Both the position numbers and the translations under genes were made by a program. This document shows positions 1-5,873 of a stretch of DNA of 7,835 bases, one piece after another. The stretch covers positions 1-7,835 of the forward strand of contig CAYLXO010000028.1 of assembly GCA_964387965.1 (NCBI GenBank). The letters are read 5' to 3'. The notes beneath the pieces were generated by a model. It was not told where the DNA came from. It was given only the letters and a program-made list of their open reading frames with translations, and made no database searches. This DNA is from CAITQP01 sp964387965. Its GTDB lineage: Bacteria > Patescibacteriota > Minisyncoccia > Phycocordibacterales > UBA9973. The first letter of the stretch is position 1. Every line of letters starts with the position of its first letter.

Positions 1-2460
1 GCAACACAATTTAACTTTTTGGGCTACCAAGGGGATAAGTCAAATACCCGTTTTACCTTTCAATATTCTATTGATCTTAAGGGGAAAGACAGCCTTTATT
101 TTACAGAAACCCTTATTCTTCCATCCCCCCTTAAGGCAAGTAAAGAAATCTCAGCCAAGTTCCTTGAGCCACTTTCTCTTGCTCTTGGAATAAGCTATTA
201 CAAGCTTTACTGCCCCAAAAAGATAACAACCCCGTTTACGCTAAGCAAAGAACAAGCCGAATTTTGGAATACCGTATACAAAAAAGGTCTTGGAGAGTTT
301 CTCTACCGAAACAACCTAGACCCTAACATAATTGCCTCATTCCCCTATGGAAAAGCTACCCCTACTCCCTCGCACATTGCCGTAGGCAATACTGCACTTG
401 TTGGGATCGGTGGAGGCAAGGACTCTATTGTCGTTAGTGAGCTTTTAAAGGAGATGCCTAAAATTGGCAATAGTACACCAACCAAGCCTATTTCCTTTGT
501 GCTTGAAACCCAAAAAGAGGACCGTGTAGTAAACGATGTTATTGATATAATCGGCAATCCATCCTTTAAAATCAAGCGTTTTTTGGATTCTCAGCTCTTT
601 TTGCACCATGAAGGTGCCTACAATGGCCACATTCCTATCTCAGCTATTTTTGCCTTTACTGGACTTTTTGGAGCACTAGCAAGTGGCGCAAAATACGTGA
701 TTGTCGGGAACGAACACTCTAGCAACTTTGGCAATCTTACCTATCACGGAGAGGTCATAAACCATCAATGGAGTAAATCTGCTGAATTTGAGGCGCTCGT
801 ACAAGAATACACCCGCAAATACATTACGAATGATATTCGATATTTTTCACTCGTGCGACAAATGTACGAAATTCGCATCGCGCAGATTTTTGCACGCTAT
901 CCAAAGTACTTTGATTCGTTTACGAGCTGTAATCGAAATTTCAAAGTTTTCTATGAACGAACAACATCTCTGTGGTGTGGCGAGTGTCCAAAGTGCGCGT
1001 TTGTGTTTTTGATGCTTGCACCATTCATCCCAAAAACAAAACTTGTAAAAATGTTTGGCAAAAATATGCTTGCTGATGATACGCTCGTACCACTGTATGG
1101 CGACCTTTTAGGGTTTGGCAAAATGAAACCATTTGACTGCGTGGGAACATTTGAAGAATCTCGTGCGGCATTGTGGCTCGTACGAAAAACATATGGTAAA
1201 GACATTGTTGTAAAAACATTGATCAAAAAAATCAAAAACGGTGACGCTCTCGTACACGAAGTACTTTCACTTAAACATGCGCCGACACTACCAACCCCAT
1301 TCAAACTTCTCGGCGTAAAGAGTATTGGAATTCTTGGTTATCGAAAAGAAGGAAAAGTAAGTGAGCAATTTATAAAAAAATACTTTCCAAAAATAAAAAT
1401 TGGTAAGCTCGATGAGGATCTCGATCGCAACTATCTCAAAAGACAGTCGGAGTACGATCTCATCATAAAAACTCCAGGTATTCCAAAACACATGGTAACG
1501 GGTGCGTATACGACTGCAACAAATCTTTTCTTTGCGTTTAACACAAATACGACTGTTGGTATTACTGGAACAAAAGGAAAAAGTACCACAACAACACTCA
1601 TCCACGACATGCTTAAAGCAGGTGGTAAAAAAGTTCGACTGCTTGGAAACATCGGAAATCCAATGCTTGAAACACTGCTCGGGAAAATTGATCCACGTGA
1701 AATCTTTGTAATTGAGCTATCTAGCTACATGCTCGATGATATTGAATACTCACCGACAGTTGCGCTACTACTCAATCTTTTCCCTGAACACATGAACTAT
1801 CATGCAAGTTTGGATGCGTACTACGGCGCAAAAATGAATATTTTTAAATATCAAAGTTCAACTGATATAAAAATTCTTCCGCCGTTTACTGCAAAAATTC
1901 CAACAAAAAAAATCCCACTTGCAGGTAAGCATAACGAGGCAAACATTCGTGCTGCTATCTCTACAGCGCAGTCACTTGGAATACAAATGCCGGCAATTAA
2001 AAAAGCGATCGAAAATTTCAAACCACTTCCACATCGCTTGCAAAATATCGGTACACATATGGGTATCACATTCTACGATGATGCAATCTCAACAACTCCT
2101 CAGTCAGCAATTGCTGCAATTGAAACGCTCAAAAAAGTTGATACACTTTTCCTTGGAGGCGAAGACCGCGGTTATGATTTTCGAGATCTCGAAAAAACAA
2201 TTCGCAAATACAAAATAAAAAATATAGTGCTATTCCCTACAAGTGGAGAAAGGATGCTCAAATCAAAAAAAGGATTAAACGTGCTTTCAACAAAGAGCAT
2301 GAACGAAGCCGTACGGTTTGCATATTCTCATACAAAAAAAGGAAGCATCTGCCTCCTCTCGACTGCCTCACCGTCGTATTCAGTTTGGAAAAATTTTGAA
2401 GAAAAAGGAAACGAGTTTCAAAAGTTTGTCAGACAAAACTCTACACAAAAAGCCAAATAA
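1..2460 (+). CDS. murL-murD: MurL-MurD2 fusion: UDP-MurNAc-L-Ala-L-Glu epimerase joined to UDP-MurNAc-L-alanine--glutamate ligase (5' partial)
   Basis: The frame is open to base 1. The start is probably just left of the window, because MurL-like sequence begins at once; the TTG at 19 (residue 1 below) is only the first in-window candidate. Residues about 1-425 resemble MurL: a PP-loop-like GGGKDS at 131-136, NEHSSNF at 231-237, and a cysteine cluster (C304, then CGECPKC at 320-326). In the known family MurL uses ATP, releasing AMP and PPi, to convert the terminal L-Glu of UDP-MurNAc-L-Ala-L-Glu to D-Glu. Residues about 430-813 form a whole Mur ligase: Rossmann-like GILGYRKEG from 437, TPGIP 485-489, P-loop GTKGKST 517-523, ELSS 566-569, EHMNYH 590-595, K605 as likely carbamylated lysine, GKHNEAN 636-642, DDAISTTP 687-694, GGEDRGYDF 713-721, and a KNFEEKGNEF tail as in E. 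coli MurD. The protein is presumably cytoplasmic. It stops at TAA 2458-2460, overlapping the convergent dgkA by 20 bp. Family assignment is from remembered motifs; the ligase half is very secure, the MurL half strong. Confidence 0.88.
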   Translation, partial: ATQFNFLGYQGDKSNTRFTFQYSIDLKGKDSLYFTETLILPSPLKASKEISAKFLEPLSLALGISYYKLYCPKKITTPFTLSKEQAEFWNTVYKKGLGEFLYRNNLDPNIIASFPYGKATPTPSHIAVGNTALVGIGGGKDSIVVSELLKEMPKIGNSTPTKPISFVLETQKEDRVVNDVIDIIGNPSFKIKRFLDSQLFLHHEGAYNGHIPISAIFAFTGLFGALASGAKYVIVGNEHSSNFGNLTYHGEVINHQWSKSAEFEALVQEYTRKYITNDIRYFSLVRQMYEIRIAQIFARYPKYFDSFTSCNRNFKVFYERTTSLWCGECPKCAFVFLMLAPFIPKTKLVKMFGKNMLADDTLVPLYGDLLGFGKMKPFDCVGTFEESRAALWLVRKTYGKDIVVKTLIKKIKNGDALVHEVLSLKHAPTLPTPFKLLGVKSIGILGYRKEGKVSEQFIKKYFPKIKIGKLDEDLDRNYLKRQSEYDLIIKTPGIPKHMVTGAYTTATNLFFAFNTNTTVGITGTKGKSTTTTLIHDMLKAGGKKVRLLGNIGNPMLETLLGKIDPREIFVIELSSYMLDDIEYSPTVALLLNLFPEHMNYHASLDAYYGAKMNIFKYQSSTDIKILPPFTAKIPTKKIPLAGKHNEANIRAAISTAQSLGIQMPAIKKAIENFKPLPHRLQNIGTHMGITFYDDAISTTPQSAIAAIETLKKVDTLFLGGEDRGYDFRDLEKTIRKYKIKNIVLFPTSGERMLKSKKGLNVLSTKSMNEAVRFAYSHTKKGSICLLSTASPSYSVWKNFEEKGNEFQKFVRQNSTQKAK

Positions 2461-2830
2461 TTTTTGGCAATAAGATTACTGCATCCACTATATATGCGGT
2501 AATTCCAATTATAAGAACGGCGCCAGCTGCGATATCTTTCGTATCACGCACCATTGGATTGTATCCGGGGTGTGTAACATCCATATCAATCTCGATTGCT
2601 GAATTTATTGCTTCTGCCCCTATCACCAAGCCATTTGCAATAATAAGTGCAAGCCATTCATTTTTTGAAATAGAAAAAACAAAGCCGAGAATAATACACA
2701 CAATAAATGTTACAAAATGAAACCAAAAATTGGGTGTAACTCGAGTAAAGAGCAACATTCCACGAACAGCATGCTTTAAACTTGTTGCTCTACCCACAAT
2801 ATAGGACTCTTTTTTCTCGAGATTTTTCAC
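2441..2830 (-). CDS. dgkA: DgkA-family diacylglycerol/undecaprenol kinase (small integral membrane kinase)
   Basis: 129 residues, the usual size for this family of three-helix inner-membrane kinases, which phosphorylate diacylglycerol or, in Gram-positive members, undecaprenol, feeding the lipid-carrier pool used for peptidoglycan. Hydrophobic segments lie at about 35-54, 59-80 and 100-125. The family signature is present: E73-x-x-N76-x-x-x-E80 followed by K98-D99-I-A-A-G-A-V, matching E69, N72, E76, K94 and D95 of E. coli DgkA. The start used is GTG at 2830, since the N-terminal ATSLKHAVRG stretch aligns with the family. One residue is odd: the motif usually reading TEPNFRIH appears as VTPNFWFH at 31-38, so the Glu equivalent to E. 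coli E28 is T32. The gene follows ilvE on the same strand but is separated from it by a hairpin, and its 3' end overlaps the convergent murL-murD gene. The substrate cannot be told from sequence; undecaprenol is an inference. Confidence 0.88.
   Translation of the reverse strand: MKNLEKKESYIVGRATSLKHAVRGMLLFTRVTPNFWFHFVTFIVCIILGFVFSISKNEWLALIIANGLVIGAEAINSAIEIDMDVTHPGYNPMVRDTKDIAAGAVLIIGITAYIVDAVILLPKIIWLFV
2447..2468 (-). terminator. Weak candidate terminator at the end of dgkA
   Basis: On the minus strand a 6-bp stem (GCCAAA / TTTGGC, loop of 5 nt, 2468-2452) is followed at once by TTTTT (2451-2447). It sits within the last codons of dgkA, whose stop is at 2443-2441, and over the stop of the convergent gene. 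The stem is short and AT-rich, and termination here would fall very close to the stop codon, so it may be chance. Confidence 0.25.
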
Positions 2831-2850
2831 CTAAAAATTGTACCATAATG
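2830..2850 (-). promoter_or_regulatory. Candidate extended -10 promoter of dgkA, possibly giving a leaderless mRNA
   Basis: On the minus strand TGG-TACAAT (2845-2837) is an extended -10 with five of six matches to TATAAT. Exactly six bases separate it from the GTG start at 2830, so the start codon would sit at the transcription start. There is no good -35 box; the position is occupied by the hairpin at 2852-2879. No Shine-Dalgarno sequence precedes the GTG. The call is from sequence pattern only. Confidence 0.35.
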
Positions 2851-2851
2851 T

Positions 2852-2879
2852 GAAAAGCTCTCCGAATGGAGAGCTTTTC
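2852..2879 (-). terminator. Hairpin terminator downstream of ilvE
   Basis: A perfect 12-bp inverted repeat (GAAAAGCTCTCC / GGAGAGCTTTTC) with a 4-nt loop GAAT lies 23 bp beyond the ilvE stop. The U-run is inside the 3' arm (CTTTTC), and little U-rich sequence follows, so efficiency is uncertain. Being symmetric, it could act on either strand. It separates ilvE from dgkA. Confidence 0.7.
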
Positions 2880-2902
2880 TTACTTGGTGTAAGTGAAAAA
2901 TA

Positions 2903-3910
2903 TTATACCGGCACTGAGTCCAGTGCAATAATACGTACAAATTCAGGCCGTGCGCCCGTTTGTAATTCTTTCATGCGCGCAAGAACTTGCGAAGCAATAT
3001 TGCCTGACTGGCATGCATTTGGGAGCGGATATTGCTTGTCACGGTATGTAAACGACTGCCACTCAACAAGATTTGATGCAGTTCCGAGACTGACAGCCTC
3101 GAGCAATGTTCCATTGTTAATGGTGCTTATCACCTCCCTCATCAAAAGACTTTTGCGAACATACCGCCTCTGCATTTCTTCGGCAATAATTTCAAGCACC
3201 TTTGCTGTGGTTGATTCGATAATAGTGTCTGTTTTTTGCGGAAGATAGAAACCATCTTTGTGAATAAAGACAGGAGTCATTGTACCGGCTTCCTCAATAC
3301 GAGAATTTGTTAATGCATCAAGATACAAAATACTCCCGTATCCTTTTTGCTTGATACCATGCTCGTACCTTAACACTCCCCCATAATTTCCGGCGGCTTT
3401 TGCATAGCCAACACCTCCGGAATGAGCTCGTGCGACATCCTGCGAAACAAATACATCAATTGGAGCTTCAGCAAAATGTATTCCAGTGACTCCAACAACA
3501 AACAGGAAATCTTCTCCAGCTCCTGGTGAAAGTACTTCAGAAACATTTGCCATAAACGGGCGGATATAGTAACGATTCTCAGGTTGATACGAAGCAAAGT
3601 TTGCGATAATCGCAGCGTCAACTGCTTCAGCAAAATACATGGTTTCAACTTGCGGTAACAACATTGCATCTGCAGAAATGTTGAAACGTTCTGCGTTTAA
3701 CTCGGGCAAAAGAAGCACCGCCTCGTTTTTGCTGTTGAAGAAAAACTTCATACCTTCGAAAATGGCCTGGCCATAGTGGAAGCCGTTCGAAAACGGTGAA
3801 ATGTGCATCTCGTCTATTGTAGACTTCATGAGTGGTCCCCAACCACTGTTGGTGTTGTAGTATCGGTACACTACATACGGGAAATACTTACCGAATTTTT
3901 GAATTGCCAT
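2903..3910 (-). CDS. ilvE: Branched-chain amino acid aminotransferase-like PLP enzyme (fold type IV)
   Basis: 335 residues, a normal length for the longer bacterial/eukaryotic BCAT type. Such enzymes move the amino group between Leu/Ile/Val and 2-oxoglutarate, making or using L-Glu, in the cytoplasm. Family landmarks in order: HYGQAIFEGMK 45-55, YYIRPF 114-119, RAHSGG 161-166, the PLP lysine K171 in GYAKAAGNYGG, LYLDA 195-199, EEAGTM 206-211, and EAVSLGTAS 271-279. Several usually conserved places differ: the LPGVTR-type phosphate-binding segment reads IESTTA (231-236), FRPE-N reads LLPELN, and GTMN reads GTMT. The fold assignment is firm; the substrate is less so and another amino acid is possible. 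The ATG at 3910 lies behind an AGG four to six bases away, a weak ribosome site. The gene is monocistronic by its signals: its own promoter (3953-3980) and a following hairpin. No other branched-chain pathway gene is present in the window. Confidence 0.85.
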   Translation of the reverse strand: MAIQKFGKYFPYVVYRYYNTNSGWGPLMKSTIDEMHISPFSNGFHYGQAIFEGMKFFFNSKNEAVLLLPELNAERFNISADAMLLPQVETMYFAEAVDAAIIANFASYQPENRYYIRPFMANVSEVLSPGAGEDFLFVVGVTGIHFAEAPIDVFVSQDVARAHSGGVGYAKAAGNYGGVLRYEHGIKQKGYGSILYLDALTNSRIEEAGTMTPVFIHKDGFYLPQKTDTIIESTTAKVLEIIAEEMQRRYVRKSLLMREVISTINNGTLLEAVSLGTASNLVEWQSFTYRDKQYPLPNACQSGNIASQVLARMKELQTGARPEFVRIIALDSVPV

Positions 3911-3952
3911 ACCTGTGCGTTTTTGTGGTTATGTAAAAAAATGTTCATTTTC

Positions 3953-3980
3953 ATACTAGCCCAGAACGCTAGGATGTCAA
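3953..3980 (-). promoter_or_regulatory. Sigma-70-type promoter of ilvE
   Basis: On the minus strand a perfect TTGACA (-35, 3980-3975) is followed after 16 bp by TAGTAT (-10, 3958-3953, four of six matches). The -35 begins just past the U-rich tail of the rplB terminator. The predicted leader of about 35 nt carries a T7 run but no clear operator or riboswitch. Confidence 0.6.
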
Positions 3981-3982
3981 AC

Positions 3983-4017
3983 AAAAAGAAAACACCCGAG
4001 ATGGGTGTTTTCTTTTT
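3983..4017 (-). terminator. Strong intrinsic terminator after rplB
   Basis: Left arm 3983-3997 (AAAAAGAAAACACCC) and right arm 4003-4017 (GGGTGTTTTCTTTTT) form a perfect 15-bp stem with a 5-nt loop (3998-4002). On the minus strand the GC-rich part is followed by TTTTCTTTTTGTTT, an excellent U-tract. It begins 10 bp after the rplB stop and ends the ribosomal transcript. The A/T flanks would also let it work on the plus strand. Confidence 0.9.
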
Positions 4018-4027
4018 AGATTTACTT

Positions 4028-4873
4028 TTAGCCCTTTCGCTTCTTGCCTGTAACTCGGCGAGATACGATGAGGTGGTTTGAGTATTTCTTTGGTGTACGT
4101 GTCTTACGTCCGCCAGTAACCTTACCCCAGAGGGTCTTAGGTCGGCGTGTTCCACGTCCCTGTCGGCCTTCTCCTCCTCCGTATGGGTGGTCAACTGGGT
4201 TCATGGCAGTACCACGAACTGTTGGTCTAATTCCCATATGACGTGAGCGTCCTGCCTTTCCGAGATTTACGAGGTGGTGCTCTTCATTTGAAACTTCACC
4301 AACTGTTGCCCAGCAAGTTTCTGGAACTTTGCGAACTTCAGAAGATGGGAGTTTCAAAAGAGTGTATCCATCTGCGTTAGCAACAACCTGAGCGAAGTTT
4401 CCAGCAGAGCGAACGAGTTTCGCGCCGCCGAGAGGCTTAAGTTCAATGTTGTACACAAATGTACCAACTGGAATCTTTGAAAGTGGAAGACGGTTCGGAG
4501 TTGCAACTGGCGCAGTTTCAGAAACTACGAATGTTGCTCCTGGACGAACAGACTTTGGTGTAAGCATGTAACGCTTTTCTCCATCGCGGTATACAACGAG
4601 AGAGATAAATGATGTACGCATTGGATCGTATTCAACAGAAACAACCTTTGCAGGAATATTTTTCTTATCGAACATGAAGTCAACTGCGCGGAAGAGTTTT
4701 TTGTTACCTCCTCCCTTGTGACGAACTGTAATACGTCCCAAGTTGTTGCGTCCCATGTCGCGCTTTCCACCGCTTGTGAGCGCCTTGTGAGGCTTACTGT
4801 GAGTAATGACTCCGCGGTATGTCACGGTTGTCATTGCTCGACGTGATTTTGTTGTAGGTTTGTAGAATTTCAT
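4028..4873 (-). CDS. rplB: 50S ribosomal protein L2
   Basis: 281 residues against 273 in E. coli, complete at both ends. L2 binds 23S rRNA close to the peptidyl-transferase centre and helps join the subunits. Recognisable stretches are the N-terminal MKFYKPTTKSRRAM, GRITVRHKGGGNKK, YDPMRTSFISL, AGNFAQVVA, and the C-terminal RGTAMNPVDHPYGGGEG. D228 and H229, the essential histidine region in E. coli, are kept with the same numbering; H231 of E. coli is Y231 here. The basic C-terminal tail (RRVTGKKRKG) is intact. It starts 29 bp after the rplW stop; GGA in the gap lies about 17 nt from the ATG, too far for a normal ribosome site. It is the last gene of this ribosomal transcript: a terminator, not rpsS, follows. 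Confidence 0.98.
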   Translation of the reverse strand: MKFYKPTTKSRRAMTTVTYRGVITHSKPHKALTSGGKRDMGRNNLGRITVRHKGGGNKKLFRAVDFMFDKKNIPAKVVSVEYDPMRTSFISLVVYRDGEKRYMLTPKSVRPGATFVVSETAPVATPNRLPLSKIPVGTFVYNIELKPLGGAKLVRSAGNFAQVVANADGYTLLKLPSSEVRKVPETCWATVGEVSNEEHHLVNLGKAGRSRHMGIRPTVRGTAMNPVDHPYGGGEGRQGRGTRRPKTLWGKVTGGRKTRTPKKYSNHLIVSRRVTGKKRKG

Positions 4874-4889
4874 ATCTGTAAAAGATTTC

Positions 4890-4906
4890 CTAGTTTAGAA
4901 AACTAG
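4890..4906 (-). other. Small hairpin over the rplW stop codon
   Basis: CTAGTTT (4890-4896), a 3-nt loop and AAACTAG (4900-4906) form a perfect 7-bp inverted repeat. It contains the TAG stop of rplW (4905-4903) and lies in the 29-bp rplW-rplB gap. It has no U-tract, so it is not a terminator; it might affect coupling or mRNA processing, or be chance. Confidence 0.35.
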
Positions 4907-5181
4907 AGGACTTCGATCTTATCGCCCTTTTTCAAATAAACGTACGCCTTCTTGCCTCCTCCTTTTGTGCCGATCTTTTGGTTTTTTGTGCGTGGCATTA
5001 CTTTCTTTGTAGGAATAGTAACTATGCGAACAGCAACTGGAGTAACTTTATACTTTGCTTTGATTTCTTTAATGATTTCATTCTTTGTTGTTTTCGTATC
5101 AACGTTGAATGTGTATGCATTTTTCTCAGCAAGTACTGTCGCTTTTTCTGTAATACGTGGATTCTTAAGAATTGATTTCAT
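4903..5181 (-). CDS. rplW: 50S ribosomal protein L23
   Basis: 92 residues, close to the usual 95-100. L23 binds 23S rRNA domain III at the exit of the peptide tunnel and docks trigger factor and SRP. Family sequence is clear: ILKNPRITEKAT at 4-15, AYTFNVDTKTTKNEIIKEIK in the next strand and helix, the basic extended loop KKVMPRTKNQKIGTKGGGKK, and the final AYVYLKKGDKIEVL. The start ATG (5181) is only three bases after the rplD stop, with no Shine-Dalgarno sequence, which suggests translation coupled to rplD. It ends in TAG within a small hairpin. Confidence 0.97.
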   Translation of the reverse strand: MKSILKNPRITEKATVLAEKNAYTFNVDTKTTKNEIIKEIKAKYKVTPVAVRIVTIPTKKVMPRTKNQKIGTKGGGKKAYVYLKKGDKIEVL

Positions 5182-5192
5182 ATATTACTTCG
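5179..5192 (-). repeat. rplD-rplW junction, identical to the rplC-rplD junction
   Basis: The 14 bases CGAAGTAATATATG, holding the last Lys codon and TAA stop of rplD and the ATG of rplW, recur exactly at 5860-5873. See the matching entry there. Confidence 0.7.
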
Positions 5193-5862
5193 CGGAATAT
5201 GCAAGACGCTTTGTAAGACTTGCGACCGACTCATCTGCACCAGCAATGATGATGTATTCGCGGTTCATCACATCAAATACGTTCAAATCTTTTGCGAGTG
5301 AGAGTTCAACTTGTGGAATGTTGCGGAAGCTCTTTGATACAACAGTATCAACGCTTGGGATAACAAGTACTGCCTTTGGCTTGCGAGCTTTTGCGAGCTT
5401 CTCAAAACCTTTGACTCCTGCAAATGCCTGAATCATTTCTGCTGCAGCGCTTGTCTTTGCTTCCTTACCAACTGAGATATCATCAACGAGAAGAAGTTGT
5501 CCTGCTTTTGCTTTTGCTGAAAGAGCAACGGCAAGAGCTTTCTGTGACATTTTCTTATTGATTTTCTGCTTGTAGTTTTTCTCTGCAAGCGGTCCGTGTG
5601 TCACACCTCCACCCTTCCAAATTGGAGAGCGAGAAGATCCGTGACGAGCACGTCCTGTACCTTTTTGTTTCCATGGCTTCTTACCTCCTCCACGAACTTC
5701 ACTGCGTCCTTTTGTGTCAGCAGTACCTGCGCGTGTGTTTGCAGTAATAGCATGTACGATTTGGTGTACAAGATCTCCGTTCCATGAAAGTCCGAACACT
5801 TTTTCTGGGAGCTTGAGGCTACCTTTCTTTTCACCTTTCTTGTTATATACAGTAGTTTCCAT
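5185..5862 (-). CDS. rplD: 50S ribosomal protein L4
   Basis: 225 residues, somewhat longer than E. coli L4 (201). L4 is an early-assembly protein whose long loop lines the peptide exit tunnel near the constriction, and in some bacteria it represses its own operon. The loop is seen at about 44-90, with TKGRSEVRGGGKKPWKQKG and RARHGSSRSPIWKGGG. The globular part follows, with KALAVALSAKA, LLLVDD and the C-terminal NVFDVMNREYIIIAGADES. The ATG at 5862 comes three bases after the rplC TAA without a Shine-Dalgarno sequence. No L4-binding leader like that of the E. coli S10 operon was recognised upstream of rpsJ. Confidence 0.97.
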   Translation of the reverse strand: METTVYNKKGEKKGSLKLPEKVFGLSWNGDLVHQIVHAITANTRAGTADTKGRSEVRGGGKKPWKQKGTGRARHGSSRSPIWKGGGVTHGPLAEKNYKQKINKKMSQKALAVALSAKAKAGQLLLVDDISVGKEAKTSAAAEMIQAFAGVKGFEKLAKARKPKAVLVIPSVDTVVSKSFRNIPQVELSLAKDLNVFDVMNREYIIIAGADESVASLTKRLAYSAK

Positions 5863-5873
5863 ATATTACTTCG
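5860..5873 (-). repeat. rplC-rplD junction, identical to the rplD-rplW junction
   Basis: The bases CGAAGTAATATATG (minus strand) join AAG-TAA of rplC to TAT-ATG of rplD. The same 14 bases occur at 5179-5192. Both preceding proteins end in Ser/Ala-Lys, so part of the match is coding. Confidence 0.7.

Noticed and set aside
951..1304. A 117-codon minus-strand frame inside the fusion gene.
   Set aside because: Antisense shadow of conserved MurL coding sequence with no motif or ribosome site of its own.
1240..1330. Possibility that the long gene is really two genes (murL and murD) with an internal start.
   Set aside because: The frame is continuous across the linker with no stop, no ATG with a ribosome site at the junction and no frameshift; a fusion is the simplest reading.
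4952..5431. A 159-codon frame on the plus strand opposite rplW and rplD.
   Set aside because: It lies wholly antisense to two secure ribosomal protein genes, crosses their junction and has no recognisable family sequence.
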